DNA of 64,000 nucleotides, from assembly GCF_004519315.1 (NCBI RefSeq), contig NZ_SOZE01000010.1, forward strand, positions 124,001-188,000, in the 5' to 3' direction. Origin of the DNA: Mucilaginibacter psychrotolerans (GTDB lineage: Bacteria; Bacteroidota; Bacteroidia; Sphingobacteriales; Sphingobacteriaceae). The notes below the pieces were generated by a model, which was not told the origin of the DNA, searched no databases, and saw nothing but the letters and a program-made list of their open reading frames with translations. The position numbers and the translations under genes were made by a program. How positions within the stretch are numbered: position 1 is the stretch's first letter; the number at the start of each line of letters is the position of its first letter. This document shows, piece by piece, positions 38,344 to 46,358 of the stretch.

Positions 38344-40167
38344 TTAGGTTTTTGTTTCTTTAGCATTGTTAACAATCTCCAATATAATGGCATCTAACTT
38401 AATAGCGGCAGTTGACAAATGATCCAACAGCTCCTTTTTTTCCGGATCGGTTAACCCTTCATTTTTTAATACATTCATTAACCCCAATATATTAGCAACA
38501 TGAGGCCGCGTTAAGTGCGATTGTTTCCAGGCTACTGCCCTTAATTTTTCGTTTTGTTCCTCTATAGCCCTGGTATGATTGAGCTTCTCGGTGATGTCCT
38601 TAAAATATACCGATAAGCCGCTTTCAGAGGGGTAAACCATTACATCAAACCACCGGTTTACAGCCGGGCTAAACGTTTCAAATGATTGAACGGTTTTTTC
38701 TTCAAACGCCCTTTTATAGTGCTCGTAAGTAGTCGGTCCCGGTAATTCGGGATACAGATCTCTCAGATCGTGGCCAACAACTTCTTCGCGGGGCTTTTTC
38801 AAAATAATTTCAGCCCTTTTATTCCAATAGTTTATTGTCCAATTTTTGTCTATCGCAAAAAAGCCATCACCAATACTTTCCAGTATGTCATTTCTTTCCT
38901 GGTAAGAGCTGATTAATTTTTGCTCGGCCAGTTTTTGTTCGGTAACATCCCGCTCAATAGCTATCCAATGGGTAAACCAGCCCTTTTCATTGGCTACGGG
39001 GGTAACAGACATATTTATCCAAAATTCTTCTCCATTCTTTTTATAATTGATAATGGTGATCTCGCACGATTGCCATTTACGTAAGGCCGCGCTAAGCCGG
39101 GCCAGCGCTGCCCGGTCACTTTTGGGCCCCTGCAAAATTCTTGGCGTTTTACCCACAACCTCGGCGGCGGTGTACCCTGTCATTTTAGTGAATGCATTGT
39201 TCACATAGATAATGCGTGGCTCCGGCTCATCCAATGGCTCAGCCTCGGTTATCAAAACCGCATCGTTGGTGTTGGTAATTACCGATTCCAGTAATCTCAG
39301 TTGCCGCTCTTCTTCTTTTAATGCGGTAATATCATGAACAGACCCAATCAACTGCACACAATGGTCATTTTCGTTTAAAATGGGTGTAACTGTTACTTCT
39401 CCTGTTTTTATGCCTGTTGGGTATGGTGTTGTTTCTGTCCAGGTAGTCTTTTGTTTATGATGAATTGCCTGTGTATACTTGGACACCGCCAGGGTTAACG
39501 ATGGCTCGGGAATAATAGCATCAATATATTTTCCGATCACTTCGCTTTCCTCAATTCCGGTGATATCTGCGAACGCCTTATTAACAGAGATGAATTTAAA
39601 CCGACCGTCGGTTTCAACACTAATTACAAAAATTACATCTTTAACGTTGTTGTATATCAATGATAACTGTTGTTGGCTATTTAACAGCTTTTGTTCGTTA
39701 TCCTTTACCTTCTGCAAATTAGCTTCCTTTTCGGTAACATCGTTAAGCACAACCATCATGCATTCTTTGTCGGCATAATTGATGGCGTAGCCCGAAATCT
39801 CAACCTTAATAATAGTTTTGTCTTTTTTTAAATGCTCATAAACGCCAAATTGGTAAGCCCTGTCTTTATCAACAAGCCCTTCAAGTATTTTATTAATATC
39901 TTCAATATCTTTTTTGGGCCGGTAATCATGTATGGTCATGCTTAAAAACTCGGCTCTGCTGTAGCCATAATGTGATACGGCCATTTCATTTACATCGCGT
40001 ATTTTATAGCTCGATAACTCATATATCAGCATGGGTAACGGGCTTTTATCAAACAGCACACGGTATTGTAAATCGTGTTTCATGATATTGCTGTGCTCAT
40101 GATTTGGTTCCATGCCAGTCGCTCCGCCCTTATTCTCTTTCAAAGAAGTATCAATTCTTTTTGACAT
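38344..40167 (-). CDS. Multi-PAS sensor protein ending in a DHp-like helix region, no ATPase domain
   Basis: The 607-residue soluble protein has four PAS units: about 30-150 (QYRVLFDKSPLPMLIYEL), 160-285 (YNNVKDVIFVISVE), 290-415 (TNTNDAVLITEA) and 420-530 (ILESIGDGFFAID). The third carries a LOV-like end (GKTPRILQGPKSD), but the photoactive Cys of LOV domains (NCRFLQG) is replaced, so flavin photochemistry is unlikely. The last 70 residues hold a coiled region and WKQSHLTRPHVANILGLMNVL, like the phospho-acceptor helix of Bacteroidota kinases, yet the protein stops before any ATPase domain. It may be a partner of a kinase in trans, a phosphotransfer protein or a shortened kinase; no frameshift is apparent. 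Confidence 0.88.
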   Translation of the reverse strand: MSKRIDTSLKENKGGATGMEPNHEHSNIMKHDLQYRVLFDKSPLPMLIYELSSYKIRDVNEMAVSHYGYSRAEFLSMTIHDYRPKKDIEDINKILEGLVDKDRAYQFGVYEHLKKDKTIIKVEISGYAINYADKECMMVVLNDVTEKEANLQKVKDNEQKLLNSQQQLSLIYNNVKDVIFVISVETDGRFKFISVNKAFADITGIEESEVIGKYIDAIIPEPSLTLAVSKYTQAIHHKQKTTWTETTPYPTGIKTGEVTVTPILNENDHCVQLIGSVHDITALKEEERQLRLLESVITNTNDAVLITEAEPLDEPEPRIIYVNNAFTKMTGYTAAEVVGKTPRILQGPKSDRAALARLSAALRKWQSCEITIINYKKNGEEFWINMSVTPVANEKGWFTHWIAIERDVTEQKLAEQKLISSYQERNDILESIGDGFFAIDKNWTINYWNKRAEIILKKPREEVVGHDLRDLYPELPGPTTYEHYKRAFEEKTVQSFETFSPAVNRWFDVMVYPSESGLSVYFKDITEKLNHTRAIEEQNEKLRAVAWKQSHLTRPHVANILGLMNVLKNEGLTDPEKKELLDHLSTAAIKLDAIILEIVNNAKETKT

Positions 40168-40565
40168 ATTAGTAACTCCACCCGGTGTAAAGCTGAATAA
40201 ATTTACGAGATGTGCGTATTAAAAAGAATTTTATTTTGAAATGATACCGAACTGTGATAGTTTTTGGCTGTTACGGCAATGAAAATGAAGAGAAGTTGCC
40301 AACACTTTTTCGATTTAGGCTTGGGAATGAATGGAAGCCGTTTTTGACAAAAATTCAGCTTACTGCCGATAGCATTATCGGTAGTAATGTTTTAACCATT
40401 AATGCACCCATCTTTGCAGATGAAGACTTTACTAAAACAGGGCTAATAGTAAACGATATGATGCAAACTTTTGGAATGAGCGAACAATAATAATATAAGC
40501 CGGTTTGCCGTTGCAACGCCCAGATGAGCCTTTGCTTCCGACGAACCGGCAAATGCACCAATTTG
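40168..40565. other. Intergenic region with a weak small ORF and a 7-bp inverted repeat
   Basis: Within these 398 bases a plus-strand frame (GTG 40254 to 40490, 78 codons) opens right after a stop; its product has no recognised motif. Further on, GCCGGTT (40499-40505) pairs with AACCGGC (40544-40550) around a long loop, near the end of the EreA-like gene on the minus strand. Confidence 0.4.
40254..40490 (+). CDS. Possible small protein, unknown
   Basis: A 78-codon frame starting with GTG. The product, with FRFRLGNEWKPFLTKIQLTADS and GLIVNDMMQTFGMSEQ, is not low-complexity and looks protein-like, but no family is recognised, no ribosome site is visible, and it opens directly after a stop codon. 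It could be a small gene or the remnant of a longer one. Confidence 0.25.
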   Translation: MIVFGCYGNENEEKLPTLFRFRLGNEWKPFLTKIQLTADSIIGSNVLTINAPIFADEDFTKTGLIVNDMMQTFGMSEQ

Positions 40566-41702
40566 TTAATTCTTCAAAACTTCGGGCGAAACCAATACGT
40601 AGTCGTACTTCTCTATCACGCTGTAAGCATCGCGTGTTAGCGAGTCATCGTATTTTAACCTGATCCTTAAGCTGCGGATATCTACAAGCACCCATCTGTC
40701 AGCGGCATATAGCTGAGAGAACACTTTTGGGTTGTCGGGATTATCACTGGTCAAATCATCTACCACGCTGTCTTTCTCGGTAGTGTATCTTACCATGATG
40801 TAAACATTAGCAAACTTTTGTCCTTGTCGTTGCGCAAGTTCATACACGGCGTTACCTATATCGTACTGATTGGTTTGCAGGTTGATCCCTTTGGCCAGGT
40901 GGTTGCTACCCATTTTAAAGAATACTTTCGGGCTTGCCGCTTTATCATAATAACGGAAGAAATTGCTTTTCATCAGCGCCGCCCGCCCTTCATTATCGCT
41001 GTTGCGATAGATCTCTTTGGATATTTTGATATCGTCTAGCAAGGCCCTGAATTTTGGTTGCCGCACTACTTTTTTCAGGCTGTCGAGCAGTTTAGTTTCG
41101 GGGTACCACCACCTGGCTTGTAAACTATCTATTACCGGTTTGAATGCCGCTTTTGTTTTTTTAGATTGGGCATTGTAAGCCTGGTTCATGCCGTAAGAAA
41201 AGCACATTTGGAATTCCTGGTCAATCCCCCAGATATCGAAACCGAATTTATTGGCGGCAAGGAGCATTTCCGCGTCTTCTTTTGTACGGAAGAACGGGAA
41301 GGTGCCAATGCCGGGGTAGCCCGCTTTAAATATTTTATCGAGGGTATCGGCAGGGTTTGTTGCTGCAGCAATGCGCTTAAGCTCTGCTGCCACAAAAGGA
41401 CTGGTTTCTACGCAAAAGGTTTTATAGCCTTGTTGGTTTGCGCTGGCCATAGCCAGGGCCGTTAGTTGCGATAATTTGGCTGAGCCATGGTATTCGCCCC
41501 AGGCTACGAACTGGTTTTGAGCAAACAGATCCTCTAAAACCTGCCAGGCTTTACCCTCGGGCTGGTTGCCATTGAAGGTGAAAGAGCTGGTGTTTGCAGC
41601 GATGCAGTCGTTTAGTTTTTCCAGGTCGGTACGCGGTTTCTTTGCCTGGGCAAAGCCGGTTAGGGGTAAGCACATGATGAGTGCCAAAAGGAAGCTTTTC
41701 AT
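40566..41702 (-). CDS. Secreted EreA/ChaN-like superfamily protein, function unknown
   Basis: The 378-residue product has a signal peptide (ending GFAQ) and the pattern of the erythromycin-esterase/ChaN/TIKI fold: WGEYHGSAKLSQ (about 68-79, with Glu70 and His72), then FCVETSPF with Glu99, and GSNHLAKG near 270. In EreA-type enzymes similar Glu and His residues act in water activation; in ChaN relatives they lie near a haem site. The match is by motif only and the substrate is unknown. It is a lone minus-strand gene, divergent from the LytS gene. Confidence 0.6.
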   Translation of the reverse strand: MKSFLLALIMCLPLTGFAQAKKPRTDLEKLNDCIAANTSSFTFNGNQPEGKAWQVLEDLFAQNQFVAWGEYHGSAKLSQLTALAMASANQQGYKTFCVETSPFVAAELKRIAAATNPADTLDKIFKAGYPGIGTFPFFRTKEDAEMLLAANKFGFDIWGIDQEFQMCFSYGMNQAYNAQSKKTKAAFKPVIDSLQARWWYPETKLLDSLKKVVRQPKFRALLDDIKISKEIYRNSDNEGRAALMKSNFFRYYDKAASPKVFFKMGSNHLAKGINLQTNQYDIGNAVYELAQRQGQKFANVYIMVRYTTEKDSVVDDLTSDNPDNPKVFSQLYAADRWVLVDIRSLRIRLKYDDSLTRDAYSVIEKYDYVLVSPEVLKN

Positions 41703-41980
41703 TGTTGTTGGGTTGTGGTTAAAAACTTTGTTTAAACGGTAGTCACAATTTGCAAAGCGCTGGCTTTATGCTGTTGGCTACGGTACAAAATTGCAGGTAG
41801 GCGGGCTGCCCCTAAACTTTATTATCCCAAAGCACGCAAACGCTATCCCAGCGTAGCCCTGCGTACTCTTGTATGCTTTGGATAGGGAAAAGCTGCGTTT
41901 GGGTAGCCAAACCGGTTGTTGGTGTAAAAAAATTAATAAATAGGCTTCCTGCGCTATATATTCGGGTTTCAAAAAAGCGG

Positions 41981-42988
41981 ATGACAAAAAAGAGGTTGAT
42001 CTTGTATTACCTGGCTGGGTGGCTTTGCCTCACCCTGTACCTTTATATAGATAATGTGGCCAATAAAAGGGGGGCGCAGCCCTATGTATGGTCTAACCTG
42101 GTTTCGGTTTTCATGGCATTCACTTTCTGTTTCTTTGCCGTTTATCCTTTTTTTTTGAAACGGAAAAAAATACCGCTTTTGCTTGCAGGGCTGGTTATTG
42201 CAGAGGTGCTGTTTGTGGCTTGCCGGTATCTGATAGAAGAAGTGCTGTATCTTTGGTTTTTAGGCTATGATAATTACGATGACAGTGTTAGTGCAATCAG
42301 GTACTTTAACGATAATTGGTGGCGGGCGCTGCAGCCCATCTTGTTTAGTTTTATAGCCTGGGCGCTGCTGGATACGTTCAAAAAAGAGCGCGAGGCCGAA
42401 CAGCTTAAAAAGGAAAATATACAGGCCGAATTATTGTTTTTAAAAACACAGATCAATCCGCATTTTCTCTACAATACGCTAAACTACCTGTATTCGCTGG
42501 CTTATCCGGTGTCGGATGTATTGGGGCAGGCCATTATCAAGCTGTCTCAACTGATGCGCTACATGCTCCATAATAGCCCCGATGGCATGATTGGCCTTCA
42601 GTTGGAGATTGATTATCTTCATAATTACATCGAAATCTATAAGCTTCGCTTTGAAGATCATTTTTTTGTGGATTTTAGCATTACAGGGGCGTCAGAAGGG
42701 AAAAGGATAGCATCGCTGATATTGATACCCTTTGTAGAGAACGCGTTTAAGCATGGGGTTGTTGATGATAGCAGCAGGCCTATCCAAATACGCATAGATG
42801 TAAAGGGGGACGAATTATATTTCAGTTCGAGCAATGCCATCAACCACGGCGCTAAGGATAGTTCCAGCGGTATAGGGCTGGCCAATATCAGGCGCAGGCT
42901 GCAACTCATCTACCCCGAAACGCACCAACTGCTAACCGCAGCAGAAGGCGATACCTATACCACCACTTTGAAGATCCACCTAAAATAA
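41981..42988 (+). CDS. LytS/YehU-type membrane sensor histidine kinase
   Basis: The ATG at 41981 is the likely start (335 residues); an earlier in-frame codon at 41873 adds a non-membrane tail. Four helices (about 7-25, 40-60, 70-88 and 125-142) are followed by the LytS-type kinase: phospho-acceptor His in QINPHFLYNTLN, N box PFVENAFKHG and G box SSGIGLANIRRRL. It lacks an extracellular sensing domain of note. It overlaps no gene and is followed 15 bases later by its LytTR partner, the normal pair. Confidence 0.93.
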   Translation: MTKKRLILYYLAGWLCLTLYLYIDNVANKRGAQPYVWSNLVSVFMAFTFCFFAVYPFFLKRKKIPLLLAGLVIAEVLFVACRYLIEEVLYLWFLGYDNYDDSVSAIRYFNDNWWRALQPILFSFIAWALLDTFKKEREAEQLKKENIQAELLFLKTQINPHFLYNTLNYLYSLAYPVSDVLGQAIIKLSQLMRYMLHNSPDGMIGLQLEIDYLHNYIEIYKLRFEDHFFVDFSITGASEGKRIASLILIPFVENAFKHGVVDDSSRPIQIRIDVKGDELYFSSSNAINHGAKDSSSGIGLANIRRRLQLIYPETHQLLTAAEGDTYTTTLKIHLK

Positions 42989-43003
42989 TATTGCGATATA
43001 TCT

Positions 43004-43726
43004 ATGCCAACCACTATGATCCGTTGCCTTGCCGTTGACGACGAAGCTTACGCCACCAAAATGATTGCTGATTATATCGGCAAGGTGCCTTACCTGGAGC
43101 TTGTTGGCGTGGCCAATAATGCCATCGATGCGCTCGCCAAAGTAAGGGAGGGTGGGGTAGACCTGGTTTTCCTGGATATCAGGATGCCGCAGCTTACCGG
43201 GCTCGATTTTTTAAAGCTTTGCGGCGATAAATGTAAAGTAATACTCACTACGGCATACGCCGAGTATGCGCTTGATGGTTTTGAGTACAGTGTGATCGAT
43301 TACCTTCTAAAACCTATCGCTTTCGACCGGTTTTTTAAAGCCACCGAAAAAGCCCTGGAAGTTTTCCAGCCGAGGCTTAACCCAGTGGTTGCAAGCCCGC
43401 AAAACCAGCCGGGTTACCTTTTTATAAAAGGCGATAGCAAGAACAAATTCCTGAAAGTTGATCACCAGGATATACTGTACATAGAAGGTTTAAAGAACTA
43501 CGTTTCTATCTATACCAAAACGCAGCGGCTGATTACTTATCAAGCCCTGCGCGAACTGGAGGAGCAGCTGCCACAGCCCCCATTTCACCGTGTGCATAAA
43601 TCTTATATCGTATCAATAGATAAGATCCGCCTCATTGATGGTAACACCTTGTATGTTGGTGATACAGCCCTGCCCATAGGCGGCATCTACCGCGAAGCTT
43701 TCCTGAAAGTGATACGCGGTGCGTAA
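43004..43726 (+). CDS. LytTR-family response regulator
   Basis: A 240-residue protein: receiver domain (1-120) with acidic pair in VDDE, acceptor Asp58 in VFLDIRMPQ and the switch Lys in YLLKPI, then a LytTR DNA-binding domain (about 140-238, with GLKNYVSIYTK and FHRVHKSYIVS). It belongs with the LytS kinase 15 bases upstream. The ATG at 43004 has a second in-frame ATG at 43016 that would also fit. Target genes are unknown. Confidence 0.95.
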   Translation: MPTTMIRCLAVDDEAYATKMIADYIGKVPYLELVGVANNAIDALAKVREGGVDLVFLDIRMPQLTGLDFLKLCGDKCKVILTTAYAEYALDGFEYSVIDYLLKPIAFDRFFKATEKALEVFQPRLNPVVASPQNQPGYLFIKGDSKNKFLKVDHQDILYIEGLKNYVSIYTKTQRLITYQALRELEEQLPQPPFHRVHKSYIVSIDKIRLIDGNTLYVGDTALPIGGIYREAFLKVIRGA

Positions 43727-43888
43727 AACCTGGTGTTGAAGTTCTCTGCGTTACAGAGGATGCATTTGCAGTTTTTGCCGTATGCCTGGCCTGATTTTTT
43801 AGGGAGATTGAGCATCGCCCCGCGTGGCAAGTCCTCAAGAATAAATGCCTAACTTTATAGCAAAACTGCCTTCACGCATTCGTCCGTC

Positions 43889-45007
43889 ATGAAAAAACTC
43901 CTGCCGTTCATCATCGCCCTGCTTCCTGTGTTCTGTTATGCCCAAACCGATTCGGTACTGGTGCTGTCTGACGTGCATATCGATCTTCGCAAACCCTTCG
44001 ATACTTTTTACCATACCGATACCGACCCCAGGGTGTTCTTATCTGCTACCGAAAACGCCAAAACGGGTAAATACCCCTTTATTATTATGCCCGGCGATTT
44101 GCTAAGGCATACCACCAAGGCCGAGAATGATACGCACGATATAAGCGACATGCAGCAGAGCTACAAATATGTCATCAAAAACGTAAGAGCCATTGATAAG
44201 CATGCCGTGATATTGCCTGCGCTGGGCAATAATGATTGCATTGCGCACAACGTACCCAATGCCGCAACCTATAAAGTTTTTTATGATGCTTTGCTCAAAC
44301 GGATAGACAGGCATGGCCGGATCAAAAAATCATTCCTTGCCGGCGGGTATTACGCCTACGAGAAAGACAGCCTGGCAATCATCATCCTCAACACCGTGCT
44401 TTTTATGCGCGAAAATGACTCGCTGGCTACCGAAGCTAAAGCGGAGTTGGTTTGGCTGAAAGAGAGGCTACAGGCCCTTACACCCGGCCAATCGGCGTGG
44501 CTGGTTTACCATGTGCCGCCGGGTATTGATAGGTACGGTAAAACACCCTCCTGGCAGGATAACATCCAGGCCACCTACCTGCAAATCATCAAACAATATG
44601 CGCCACGCATTAAATTGCAGTTGGCAGGGCATACCCATATGGTTGATGCCCGCTTGCTGGTAGATAGCGGCAAACTGCTATCGTATGTTGCTATAGCCCC
44701 CGGGCTCGATGGGCGGAACAGCAATAACCCTGCCTACCAGGTGCTGCATTACAATCAAAACGATAAAAGCCCAACCCAAATTACCACCTGGTACACCGAT
44801 TCTTTGAGCAACTATCAATGGCATTCCTTTACGTTTAACCATATGGATTTCGGCTTTTTTAAGGATAGCGACCCTAACAGCAGCCTGGCGCAGGATTTTA
44901 TAAAGCATTACACCACCTGCAGGGGCGCTACCAAATCTAAAGATGGCGCTACCATCGGCTGGGATGATACTTTCAGGGAGATATCAACCATCAGGATTTC
45001 TGATTGA
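43889..45007 (+). CDS. Secreted calcineurin-like phosphoesterase, acid-sphingomyelinase-like
   Basis: The 372-residue protein has a signal peptide (ending CYAQ) and all metallophosphoesterase motifs: LSDVHID, MPGDLL, LGNND, YHVPPG and AGHTHM. LGNNDC and the spacing resemble sphingomyelinase-type (ASMase) phosphodiesterases rather than nucleotidases. Two metal ions would be bound. The natural substrate cannot be told from sequence. It follows the LytTR gene by about 160 bases and ends near the palindromic element. Confidence 0.85.
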   Translation: MKKLLPFIIALLPVFCYAQTDSVLVLSDVHIDLRKPFDTFYHTDTDPRVFLSATENAKTGKYPFIIMPGDLLRHTTKAENDTHDISDMQQSYKYVIKNVRAIDKHAVILPALGNNDCIAHNVPNAATYKVFYDALLKRIDRHGRIKKSFLAGGYYAYEKDSLAIIILNTVLFMRENDSLATEAKAELVWLKERLQALTPGQSAWLVYHVPPGIDRYGKTPSWQDNIQATYLQIIKQYAPRIKLQLAGHTHMVDARLLVDSGKLLSYVAIAPGLDGRNSNNPAYQVLHYNQNDKSPTQITTWYTDSLSNYQWHSFTFNHMDFGFFKDSDPNSSLAQDFIKHYTTCRGATKSKDGATIGWDDTFREISTIRISD

Positions 45008-45069
45008 TAAGGGCCAGACTTAAGTATGCACGAAACCTTTTAGGGGCGGTTCTTATCGCTCGCAGATTT

Positions 45070-45207
45070 GACTCACCCCGACGACCCGCATGCGCGGGCG
45101 TCGACCCTCTCTGCTGCGCAAAGAGGGTGAAGAAAAGAAAAAAGTAACTAAAACCCTCTTTGCGGAGCAGGGTGGTCGAGCGGAGCAAAGACCGGGTGAG
45201 TCGACTC
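45070..45207. repeat. Nested palindromic repeat element
   Basis: Outer arms GACTCACCC (45070-45078) and GGGTGAGTC (45194-45202) are perfect. Inside, 45079-45103 is a hairpin CGACG-A-CCCGC / GCGGG-CGTCG with one bulge. 45111-45128 and 45153-45170 are 18-base arms with one mismatch (CTGCTGCGCAAAGAGGGT and its complement). GAGTCGACTC (45198-45207) is a palindrome at the right edge. There is no ORF for a transposase. It has the form of a REP-like or MITE-like dispersed element; copy number cannot be judged from one window. Confidence 0.75.
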
Positions 45208-45251
45208 GCGACGCGGACATAGCAACCATGTCTCAAACGCTATCCCCCCAC

Positions 45252-46292
45252 CTACGGATTCTTTGGCCGGTACTTAGCCTCGTTCAATATTTTTTGCGCA
45301 TCACGGTCGGCCATTAGCTGCGGCAGGGTAACTTCTGGGTGCTTATCCATATAAGCACGTACAATTTGCCAGCCGGTCCATATCGCCAGCTTGGGTGCCG
45401 ATTCGTTGTTTTCGCCCAACCCGGGGGTAAAGGGTGCCTCGTTAAGGTATTTCTGTATTTTTTGATAGTCGCTTTCGTACAGCAGGTTCTCCTCCAAAAA
45501 GTAGCTCCAAATATCGGCCTTAAAGCTATCGCACCATTTAATCTGTTTATCGGTATAACCAATTTTGGTAGAGTCGGCCACATCTGGCAGCACCTGGTCC
45601 ATAAAGTACATAATTTTGCCGTTGTACACCATTTTGGCCAACAGGCTTTTGTCTTTTTCATTCTCGGGGAACATATCCTCGCGGGCTATGCCCTCCACTA
45701 CGCGCGGGGCAATATTATCCGGCGTAAACCGGCGACTGACGTAATGCGGGAAAGCATTCACTAGCGAGGGGTAAAAGCGCGAATCGGCACCCAAAAACAA
45801 ATCCAGCCCAATGCCAAAGTACCCATCGCCAATGGAGGTTTGCGCCTCAAAGCCCGACCAATAAGCATATACTTTGGGCAGGTTCTTCTTGGGGTAATAG
45901 TATTTTATACGGCGGAAAGCGTCGGTGAGTTCTGCTTCCTGTTTATCCATGTTGGGGTAGGTGGCATCTACGTCGTGTTTTAGGTCGGCATAGGCCTTGT
46001 CTGCAAAAATGGCACGCAGGCGGGTGTAGTATGCCGTATCTCGGGCACTACCGGCTTTTAATACGCGCTCTATAAAATCGGTATAAAAGCTGCCGTATTT
46101 CTTATAAAGTACGCCGGCCTGTTCGTCCATAGGCTTTACACGCAGCGAATCAAAATCCTTATCAAAACGTTCGATTTTTACATCAAGCTGTATATCGCTA
46201 ACATCAATTTTTTTATGTTTGTTACAGGCCGATAGCAGCACCAGGGCAAGGCCTAAATAAATAAGCCCCGTTTTATAAGAATAAGAAGTCAT
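45252..46292 (-). CDS. gldB: Gliding motility lipoprotein GldB
   Basis: The 346-residue lipoprotein (Cys23 in LLSACNK) begins the mature part with IDVSDIQLDVKIERFDKDFD, a hallmark of GldB, and has the conserved W-x-GFEAQTSIGDGYFGIGLDLFLG-type centre near 145-165 and NAFPHYVSRRFTP. It is linked to gliding and the T9SS machinery in Bacteroidota, and its role is not fully known. It diverges from nadE with 66 bases between, an arrangement I recall from other Bacteroidota. A gldC gene, often next to gldB, is not downstream here; the palindromic element is. Confidence 0.9.
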   Translation of the reverse strand: MTSYSYKTGLIYLGLALVLLSACNKHKKIDVSDIQLDVKIERFDKDFDSLRVKPMDEQAGVLYKKYGSFYTDFIERVLKAGSARDTAYYTRLRAIFADKAYADLKHDVDATYPNMDKQEAELTDAFRRIKYYYPKKNLPKVYAYWSGFEAQTSIGDGYFGIGLDLFLGADSRFYPSLVNAFPHYVSRRFTPDNIAPRVVEGIAREDMFPENEKDKSLLAKMVYNGKIMYFMDQVLPDVADSTKIGYTDKQIKWCDSFKADIWSYFLEENLLYESDYQKIQKYLNEAPFTPGLGENNESAPKLAIWTGWQIVRAYMDKHPEVTLPQLMADRDAQKILNEAKYRPKNP

Positions 46293-46358
46293 TTCTGTCG
46301 TTTTAGCAAAAATAATTTTTTTATTTGCATTACAGCGAAAGCATTACTACCGCATTAT

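Noticed and set aside
38900..39310. Photoactive LOV domain in the PAS protein
   Set aside because: The GKTPRILQG motif lacks the reactive Cys of NCRFLQG; a flavin-cysteinyl photocycle is not possible.
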